Assembly (NCBI GenBank): GCA_038236005.1
Contig: JBBSTI010000070.1
Span: 1 to 16,511, forward strand
Reading direction: 5' to 3'
DNA length: 16,511 nt
Origin: CANKBT01 sp038236005
GTDB lineage: Bacteria; Actinomycetota; Actinomycetes; Mycobacteriales; SCTD01
A program made the translations under genes and the position numbers. Shown one piece after another: positions 8,175 to 13,797 of this stretch (positions are counted from its first letter, which is position 1; each line of letters opens with the position of its first letter). The notes below the pieces were generated by a model. It did no database searches. It had not been told where the DNA came from and saw only the letters and a program-made list of their open reading frames with translations.

Positions 8175-9932
8175 ATGGCTTCAGGTGGCTGCTTCGGGCG
8201 GGCGCTCGTGGTCGAGGTGGGGACCGGGACCTCACGCGAGCTCGCGATCCCGGAACAGGTGCAGCGACGCTGCGTCGGAGGTGTCGGCCTCGGGACCTGG
8301 CTGATCGCCGAGCTCGCCGGCGGCGTCACCGACCCGTTGTCGCCCGAGGCGCCGCTCGCGTTCGTCTTCTCCCCGCTGGTCGGCACCCCGCTGACCACCA
8401 GTGCGAAGTTCGCCGTCGTCGCGCTGTCCCCGCTGACCGGTCTGCTCACCGACGCGCTGGCCAGCAGCCATTTCGCGCTCGCCGGAAAGGCGACCGGGTT
8501 CGACGCCTTGGTCCTGGTCGGGCGCGCCGATCGGCCCAGCTCGGTGCTGATCGACGACGGGAGCCTGACCCTGGAGCCGTCCCCGTCCTGGGGGGCCTCG
8601 GCCGCCGAGGCTGAGCACGAGCTGCGAGCTCGGCACGGGAAGGACTGGCGGGTCGCCTCGATCGGCCGGGCCGGCGAGCGGGAGGTGGCTTACGCGACGA
8701 TCTCGCACGACGGACGACACGCCGGCCGCGGCGGGCTCGGCGCCGTGCTGGGGAGCAAGAACGTCAAGGCCCTGGCCGTACGAGGCACGCACAAGACCGC
8801 CGTCGCCGACCCGGCCGGCGTGCTCGCCGCAGCCCGGGACCTACGCGCACGCTCTCGCGGCCAGGCCACCGAGCGCTACCGCGAGCTGGGCACGATGGGC
8901 AGCGTCCTGGCTTTCAACGCCTTGTCGACGTTGCCCACCCGCAACTTCCAGCAGGGCAGCTTCGAGGGCGCGGCGGCTCTCGGCGCCACCGAGCTGGCGC
9001 AGGCCCGGTCGGTCACCCGCAGCAGCTGCGCGTCCTGCTCGATCGGTTGCGAGCACCTGTATGCCGACCGTGCAGGCAGACGCGTGCGGATGGAGCACCA
9101 GAGCGTCTCGGCTCTCGGGTCGCTGTGCGGGGTCTCCGACCCCGAGCAGGTGATCGCCGCGAGCACGCTGTGCGACGACCTGGGCCTGGACACCATCTCG
9201 GCCGGGGGGACGATCGCCTGGGCGATGGAGTGTGTCTCCCGCGGCCTGCTCGACGTCCCGTGGCTCTGCTTCGGTGACGGGCCTGCGGTGCTGCGCGCGT
9301 TGCAGGAGATCGCGGACGGCACCGATCTCGGCACGCTGCTGGCCGGTGGTTCGCGCGCTGCCGCGCTTTCTCTAGGTCAGGGTTCGCTCGATTTCGCGCC
9401 CCAGGTCAAGGGCTTGGAGATGCCGGGGTATGAACCCCGCACGATGCAGGCGATGGCCCTCGGTCTCGCGGTCAACGCCCGGGGCGCCGACCACAACCGC
9501 AGCGGCGCCTTCGACGCAGACCTGTCCGGCGACCTGGACCGGCTGCGGGGCGGCGCCGCGCACGTCGCCGGTGCGGTCGAGGCTGAGGACCGCGCCGCGA
9601 TGATGGACTCCCTGATCCTCTGCTCGTTCCTGCGCAAGGTCTTCGTCGACCCGTGGACCGAGTGGTCGCAGCTGCTGTCGTTGGTCACCGGCTGGGGCTT
9701 CACCGCGGATGAGCTGCACGAGACCGCCGCCGGGATCGTCCTGGCCAAGCGGGCGGTCAACACGACCCACGGCTGGACGGCCGAGGACGACTGGCTGCCC
9801 GCGCGGTTCCTGTCCGAAGAGCTGACGATGACCTCCGGACGCACCGCCGGTCTGACCCCCGGTCGGCTCCGCTCGATGATCGCGGGCTACTACGACGCCC
9901 GTGGTCTCACCTCTGAAGGACTGCCCCGATGA
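8175..9932 (+). CDS. Aldehyde:ferredoxin oxidoreductase (AOR) family tungsto/molybdoenzyme
   Basis: Oxidises aldehydes, or reduces acids, using a bis-pyranopterin tungsten (or molybdenum) site and one [4Fe-4S] cluster; cytoplasmic in known members. 585 residues, near the usual 600. The cluster cysteines are visible: Cys285, Cys288 and Cys292 in CASCSIGC, and Cys483 in SLILCSF, matching the CxxCxxxC...C pattern. Other family signatures are GRHAGRGGLGAVLGSKNVKA (180-199), LGLDTISAGGTIAWAME (336-352), KGLEMPGYEPR (412-422) and GLAVNARGADHNRSG (430-444). The ATG at 8175 follows a TATCGT box by six bases. The stop overlaps the selD start (ATGA), implying coupled expression with SelD. There is no in-frame UGA and no Sec. 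Substrate and metal are unknown; no AorA-like ferredoxin subunit is adjacent. The nearest possible cofactor source is the MobA-MoaD fusion upstream. Confidence 0.9.
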   Translation: MASGGCFGRALVVEVGTGTSRELAIPEQVQRRCVGGVGLGTWLIAELAGGVTDPLSPEAPLAFVFSPLVGTPLTTSAKFAVVALSPLTGLLTDALASSHFALAGKATGFDALVLVGRADRPSSVLIDDGSLTLEPSPSWGASAAEAEHELRARHGKDWRVASIGRAGEREVAYATISHDGRHAGRGGLGAVLGSKNVKALAVRGTHKTAVADPAGVLAAARDLRARSRGQATERYRELGTMGSVLAFNALSTLPTRNFQQGSFEGAAALGATELAQARSVTRSSCASCSIGCEHLYADRAGRRVRMEHQSVSALGSLCGVSDPEQVIAASTLCDDLGLDTISAGGTIAWAMECVSRGLLDVPWLCFGDGPAVLRALQEIADGTDLGTLLAGGSRAAALSLGQGSLDFAPQVKGLEMPGYEPRTMQAMALGLAVNARGADHNRSGAFDADLSGDLDRLRGGAAHVAGAVEAEDRAAMMDSLILCSFLRKVFVDPWTEWSQLLSLVTGWGFTADELHETAAGIVLAKRAVNTTHGWTAEDDWLPARFLSEELTMTSGRTAGLTPGRLRSMIAGYYDARGLTSEGLPR

Positions 9933-10912
9933 GCGCACCGACTCGCCTGACCCAGTACGCCAGCGGCGGGGGCTGCGCGTGCAAGATCCCGCCGGGTGAG
10001 CTGGAGCAGGTCCTGGCCGGCTTGACCGGCGATCGCTCCCCCGACCTGCTGGTGGGGCTGGACGACGGGGACGACGCTGCCGTGGTCCAGATCGACGAGC
10101 GGACGGCGCTGGTCAGCACGGCCGACTTCTTCACCCCGGTCGTCGACGACGCCTTCGACTGGGGTCGGATCGCGGTGGCCAACGCGCTCTCCGACGTCTA
10201 CGCCATGGGAGGCCGGCCGATCGTCGGGGTCAACCTGGTCGCCTGGCCCCGGGAGGTCCTCGCCACCGAGCTCCTGGGCGAGGTGCTCCGCGGAGGGCTG
10301 GCGGTTGCCCGTGAAGCCGGCTGCCACGTCGCCGGCGGGCACAGCATCGACGGACCGGAGCCGACGTCCGGGATGGCGGTGACCGGTCTGGTCGACCCGT
10401 CACGCCTGCTGCGCAACGACGCGGCGACGCCGGGGCTGCCGATCACCCTGACCAAGCCGCTCGGGGTAGGGGTGCTGAACAACCGGCACAAGGCCACCGG
10501 CGAGCTGGTCCCGGAGGCGGTGGCAAGCATGGTTGCGCTCAACCGGGACGCCGCGGAGGCGGCCGTCGCCGCCGGCGCGCGGGCGGCCACCGACGTGACC
10601 GGCTTCGGGCTGCTCGGCCACCTGTTCAAGATGATGCGCGCGAGCGGGACGACCGCCGTGCTCGACGCCGCCGCGGTGCCTTACCTCGACGGGGCTCGCA
10701 GCTCGTTCGCGAGGGGCTTCGTCCCGGGCGGCAGCCGTCGCAACCTCGACTGGGTGCGCCCGCACCTGCGCTCCGAGGTCGACGAGGACGAGCTGCTGCT
10801 GCTCGCGGACGCACAGACCAGCGGCGGGCTGCTGGTGATCGGCGAGGTCCCCGGCCATCCCGTCGTCGGCCACGTCGCCACGCGAGTCAGCGCCCTGCTG
10901 CACGTGCGCTGA
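9929..10912 (+). CDS. selD: Selenide, water dikinase SelD (selenophosphate synthetase)
   Basis: Makes selenophosphate from selenide and ATP, the Se donor for SelA. 327 residues (E. coli 347), shorter at the C terminus. The N-terminal active site reads GGGCACKI: Cys16 and Lys19 match the catalytic E. coli Cys17 and Lys20, so this is the Cys form and not a selenoprotein. Other signatures are DDAAVVQ, STADFFTPVVDDAFDWGRIA, MGGRPIVGV, GGHSIDGPEP, TKPLGVGV, DVTGFGLLGHL and AQTSGGLL. The ATG at 9929 overlaps the AOR stop by four bases, with an AAGGA Shine-Dalgarno eight bases upstream inside the AOR gene. It is separated from selA-selB and placed with AOR instead, which is unusual. Confidence 0.96.
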   Translation: MSAPTRLTQYASGGGCACKIPPGELEQVLAGLTGDRSPDLLVGLDDGDDAAVVQIDERTALVSTADFFTPVVDDAFDWGRIAVANALSDVYAMGGRPIVGVNLVAWPREVLATELLGEVLRGGLAVAREAGCHVAGGHSIDGPEPTSGMAVTGLVDPSRLLRNDAATPGLPITLTKPLGVGVLNNRHKATGELVPEAVASMVALNRDAAEAAVAAGARAATDVTGFGLLGHLFKMMRASGTTAVLDAAAVPYLDGARSSFARGFVPGGSRRNLDWVRPHLRSEVDEDELLLLADAQTSGGLLVIGEVPGHPVVGHVATRVSALLHVR

Positions 10913-10919
10913 CGGCCGG

Positions 10920-10944
10920 GTCTGCCGACCGGACGGGGCAGACT
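10920..10944 (+). promoter_or_regulatory. Dyad overlapping putative -10 of mntA-hepT (or selD terminator)
   Basis: GTCTGCC (10920-10926) and GGCAGAC (10937-10943) form a perfect 7-base dyad with a 10-base spacer. The right arm overlaps CAGACT (10939-10944), a weak TAnnnT-like box six bases before the mntA ATG. This could be an autoregulatory operator. Because it starts seven bases after the selD stop, it could also be a terminator hairpin. Confidence 0.45.
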
Positions 10945-10950
10945 GCACGG

Positions 10951-11325
10951 ATGGACGTCGACCCGCGCACAGAGCAGACCCGGCTGTCGCTGCGTCGGGC
11001 GGGGGCGCGCTTCGCGTTCGTGCACGGCAGCACGGCAGCCGGTACCGCGCGGGACGGTTCTGACCTCGACGTGGCGGCCTGGTGGGGCGTAGCCGTCCCT
11101 GCGCCGTGGGACGTCGAGCTGGCCGACGGCGTCGACCTGCTGATCCTGGACGGGGCCCCGCTGGAGCTGGCCGGACGGGTCGCCCTACACGGGCAGCTGC
11201 TCCTCGACGATGATCCGGCGGCGAGGGTTGCCTGGATGGCCATGACCCGCAAGATCTATCTCGACGAACAACCCCGGTTGCGCCGGGCGCAGCAAGACTT
11301 TCTGGAGGCACACGCCCGTGGTTGA
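10951..11325 (+). CDS. mntA: MntA-like minimal nucleotidyltransferase antitoxin (type VII)
   Basis: 124 residues. The nucleotidyltransferase signature GS-x10-DxD is exact: Gly26-Ser27 in VHGSTAAG, then Asp38 and Asp40 in SDLDVA. A third acidic residue, Asp62, is in VDLLIL. In characterised MntA-HepT pairs the antitoxin transfers AMP units from ATP onto a Tyr of the HEPN toxin and so inactivates it. The gene runs directly into the HEPN gene with an 8-base overlap. The ATG at 10951 has no Shine-Dalgarno and may be leaderless. The C-terminal residues are helical and charged (LRRAQQDFLEAHARG). Confidence 0.88.
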   Translation: MDVDPRTEQTRLSLRRAGARFAFVHGSTAAGTARDGSDLDVAAWWGVAVPAPWDVELADGVDLLILDGAPLELAGRVALHGQLLLDDDPAARVAWMAMTRKIYLDEQPRLRRAQQDFLEAHARG

Positions 11326-11719
11326 CGCCCCGCGGCTCTATCGGCTGCTGGCTCAGGTCACCGAGCGGCTCACCCGTCTGCGCGACCTCGGCACCGGCCC
11401 CTTCGACCCGGTGCGTCTGGATGCGGCCACGTACCTGCTCGTCACCACGGTGGAAGCCGCCGTCGACAGCGCCCAGCACGTCGTGGCGAGCGAGGGGTGG
11501 GGTGCCCCCGGCAGCAATGCCGAGGTCTTCCGCCTGCTGCAGCGCGAGGGCGTCCTGTCCGACGCCGCCCCGTTGGTGTCAGCGGTCGGTCTGCGGAACG
11601 TCCTGGTGCACGGCTACGCGGACGTTGACGACGACCGGGTGGTCGAAGCCCTGTCGGACCTCTCACGCCTGGACGTCTACGTCGCCGAGATCAGCCGCTG
11701 GCTCCTCGCACAGGACTGA
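11318..11719 (+). CDS. hepT: HepT-like HEPN-domain toxin (DUF86 family, type VII)
   Basis: 133 residues, predicted helical HEPN ribonuclease. The catalytic Rx4H motif is RNVLVH (Arg93, His98) and continues as GY, giving the complete Rx4HxY motif. In known type VII systems the Tyr (here Tyr100) is the AMPylated residue. The start is GTG 11318, inside the end of mntA, with GGAGG nine bases upstream (11304-11308), so translation is coupled but has its own ribosome site. It converges on the formate dehydrogenase operon. Confidence 0.9.
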   Translation: MVDAPRLYRLLAQVTERLTRLRDLGTGPFDPVRLDAATYLLVTTVEAAVDSAQHVVASEGWGAPGSNAEVFRLLQREGVLSDAAPLVSAVGLRNVLVHGYADVDDDRVVEALSDLSRLDVYVAEISRWLLAQD

Positions 11720-11730
11720 CAAACGCCGCC

Positions 11731-11755
11731 GGCCGCGCGGACCAACCGGCGCGCC
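11731..11755 (+). terminator. Hairpin downstream of hepT
   Basis: GGCCGCGCGG and CCGGCGCGCC fold around ACCAA with two single-base bulges (about nine pairs), starting 11 bases after the hepT stop. It is GC-rich and lacks a T-tract, as is common for actinobacterial terminator-like hairpins. Confidence 0.4.
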
Positions 11756-11779
11756 CAGCCGCAACCGTGCACCTCACCA

Positions 11780-11793
11780 GCCCGACACCGGGC
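11780..11793. terminator. Hairpin in the convergent hepT/fdh gap
   Basis: GCCCG-ACAC-CGGGC is a perfect five-pair stem with a four-base loop. It lies about 50 bases past the stop of the minus-strand NrfD-type gene and could help end either operon. The gap 11720-11845 holds no ORF that I can support. Confidence 0.3.
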
Positions 11794-11845
11794 CCACCAG
11801 GCGCGCAGTTCGCCAGAGGCAGGGGCGACACCACAGGCCCTGGGC

Positions 11846-12913
11846 CTACCCGCGCAGGACGTCGCGGGTGGCGGCTTCCTGGCGGGCTCGGGCGTCGAGC
11901 CGCTCACGCTGCGGCACGATCGTGAACCGGGGGTCACGAGCAGAAGCCTGGCCGGCCTCGAAGATGCCGAACCGCAGCAGCGCTGAACCGGCGAGCAGAG
12001 CGAGCCCGGAGGCTGCGGCACCGGTCCGGCGGCGCCCGAGCACCAGCGTGCCGACCGTGCCGGCGACCGTCAGCGCCCGGGACGCCTGCATCAGCCGACC
12101 CGCGGTGCCCTCGCTGAGCGGCTCCCCGGTCAGCCCCATCGCGTGCTCCATCCGGTGGGCGGCAACCAGCTCGACGAGCGCACCGCCGACCGCCATCCGT
12201 CGGGCGGGGCCGGCCTCGCGGACCGGGCCGAGCATGCCGAGGCCGCCGGCCGCGCTGGCTGCCGAGCCGACGAAGACCGTCGGCAGCTGGCCGCGGGCGT
12301 CGTGCCAGGTCGGCGTCGCGGTGTCGGACAGCAGGACCGCCGTGTAGGCGGCGACGGTCGGGGCGATGACGGCCGCCACGACCCCCGCAGGGGTTGCGGT
12401 GGCGTCGATCAGACCGCCGAGCCGCGTGCGCCGCAGCCAGGTCGGCATCAGCTCTGAGGCCACGGCAAGCCCCGCGAAGGGGGCGTACGCCGACACCAGC
12501 CACGTGCCGACCGACATCGGGGAGGTCGGCTTGAAGACCCGCAGCATGTGCATGAAGCGGGACGGGCGGCCGAGGTCGTGGACCAGGGCGCCGAGGCTCC
12601 CGACCAGCGCCATCAGCGCACCGACCCGGGCCACCCGGCAGAGCTCCGGCCGGTCGGTGAGATCGGCCCCGGCGGCCAGCAGCGACGAGCCGCCGGCGAC
12701 CCCGCCCATGAACAGGTAGGCCGGGATGTCGGCCTTCCACGGGGAAGCCTTGACGACGGGCCGTCCGTAGTAGGAGGTGAACGTCGCGTCTGGCACCATC
12801 TGGTGCTCGTCCCGACGCTTGCCACCAGCGACCTTGCTCTTTCGTCTGAGCCCCCCGCCGCGCTTCATCGGCGCCTCGGCGACCCTCAGCTCCTGGTGCC
12901 CGGGGACGGTCAC
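11846..12913 (-). CDS. NrfD/PsrC-type membrane anchor subunit of formate dehydrogenase
   Basis: 355 residues. Integral membrane subunit expected to pass electrons from the iron-sulfur subunit to menaquinone. After a basic, probably cytoplasmic N-terminal stretch (residues 16-34, many Lys/Arg), the family-typical YYGRPVVKASPWKADIPAYL precedes the first span (about 58-78). Further hydrophobic segments follow, with VHDLGRPSRFMHMLRVFKPT and SPMSVGTW between them. About eight spans are likely. I chose GTG 12913, which forms a GTGA overlap with the iron-sulfur subunit stop; a longer frame back to 12985 would run inside that gene. NrfD-type anchors have no haem, unlike the cytochrome b subunit FdnI of E. 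coli formate dehydrogenase-N. Confidence 0.88.
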   Translation of the reverse strand: MTVPGHQELRVAEAPMKRGGGLRRKSKVAGGKRRDEHQMVPDATFTSYYGRPVVKASPWKADIPAYLFMGGVAGGSSLLAAGADLTDRPELCRVARVGALMALVGSLGALVHDLGRPSRFMHMLRVFKPTSPMSVGTWLVSAYAPFAGLAVASELMPTWLRRTRLGGLIDATATPAGVVAAVIAPTVAAYTAVLLSDTATPTWHDARGQLPTVFVGSAASAAGGLGMLGPVREAGPARRMAVGGALVELVAAHRMEHAMGLTGEPLSEGTAGRLMQASRALTVAGTVGTLVLGRRRTGAAASGLALLAGSALLRFGIFEAGQASARDPRFTIVPQRERLDARARQEAATRDVLRG

Positions 12914-13797
12914 CGCCGCGACCCGGAGAAGGCAGCGACCGCGCCGGCCAGCAGACCCAGGGCCGCGATCCCGGCGGCCTTCCACATCTCCGGGGCGAGC
13001 GAGGTGCAGGCGACCGGGTCCGGCGGCATGCCGTAGACCTCCGGCTCGTCCAGCAGCAGGAAGAACGCGCCGAGCCCGCCGATGCCGTCGTGCGTGCTCT
13101 CGCCGTAGAGCCGGGCGTCGTGCACGCCGTCCGCGTGCAGCGCGTCGACGCGCTTCTGCGCACGCTCGCGCAGCTCGTCGACGTCGCCGTACTGGATCGA
13201 CTGGGTCGGGCAGGCCGTGGCGCAGGCCGGCTCGAGCCCCTCGCCGAGCCGGTCATAGCAGAGCGTGCACTTCTGCGCGATGCCCGCGTTCTTGACCGTC
13301 GCCGGCTCGCCCTCCCGGCGGTCGATGACCCCGAACGGGCAGGCCGGCACGCAGTAGCCGCAGCCGTTGCAGATGTCGTCCTGCACCACGACGGTGCCGA
13401 ACTCGGTGCGGAACAGCGAGCCGGTCGGGCAGACGTCCAGGCACGCCGCGTGGGTGCAGTGCTTGCAGACGTCGGACTCCATCAGCCACCGGAAGTCGGC
13501 CCGCTCCCCGGTGTGCTCGGCGTCGACCGGAGCCACCGACGCTGACGCCGGAGAGATCGAGCCGTCCGGCAGCCTCGCGAGCGACGGCATGCCGAGATCG
13601 ACGACCGGCCGCGAGGGCTGCTCGATGAACGCGACGTGCCGCCAGGTCGAGGCGCCCAGCTCACCGGTGTTGTCCAGCGAGGTGCCCAGCAGGTCGAACC
13701 CGTCGTCCGGGATCGCGTTCCACTCCTTGCAGGCCACCTCGCAGGCCTTGCACCCGATGCACACCGAGGTGTCGGTGAAGAAACCCATCCGCGTCAT
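12910..13797 (-). CDS. Formate dehydrogenase iron-sulfur (beta) subunit
   Basis: 295 residues. Carries electrons between the catalytic subunit and the membrane anchor. Sixteen Cys are arranged for four [4Fe-4S] clusters: 13/16/19/23 (CIGCKACEVAC), 111/114/119/123 (CKHCTHAACLDVC), 143/146/149/153 (CNGCGYCVPAC) and 177/180/192/196. A single C-terminal span (about 272-290, WKAAGIAALGLLAGAVAAF) resembles the anchor helix of FdnH. The ATG at 13797 overlaps the catalytic subunit stop (ATGA), with a GAGGAGA Shine-Dalgarno just upstream; the longer frame to 13932 lies inside the catalytic gene and is rejected. The end overlaps the NrfD-type gene by four bases, so the three genes form one tightly coupled operon. 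Confidence 0.95.
   Translation of the reverse strand: MTRMGFFTDTSVCIGCKACEVACKEWNAIPDDGFDLLGTSLDNTGELGASTWRHVAFIEQPSRPVVDLGMPSLARLPDGSISPASASVAPVDAEHTGERADFRWLMESDVCKHCTHAACLDVCPTGSLFRTEFGTVVVQDDICNGCGYCVPACPFGVIDRREGEPATVKNAGIAQKCTLCYDRLGEGLEPACATACPTQSIQYGDVDELRERAQKRVDALHADGVHDARLYGESTHDGIGGLGAFFLLLDEPEVYGMPPDPVACTSLAPEMWKAAGIAALGLLAGAVAAFSGSRR

Noticed and set aside
11835..11847. Palindrome AGGCCC-T-GGGCCT at the end of the NrfD-type gene
   Set aside because: The centre is one base, so a hairpin would keep only four pairs. It overlaps the stop codon and is unremarkable in GC-rich DNA.
11934..13256. A 440-codon minus-strand frame across the fdh beta and NrfD-type genes
   Set aside because: Shadow frame of two clearly recognised genes, Arg/Pro/Ser-rich with no motif.
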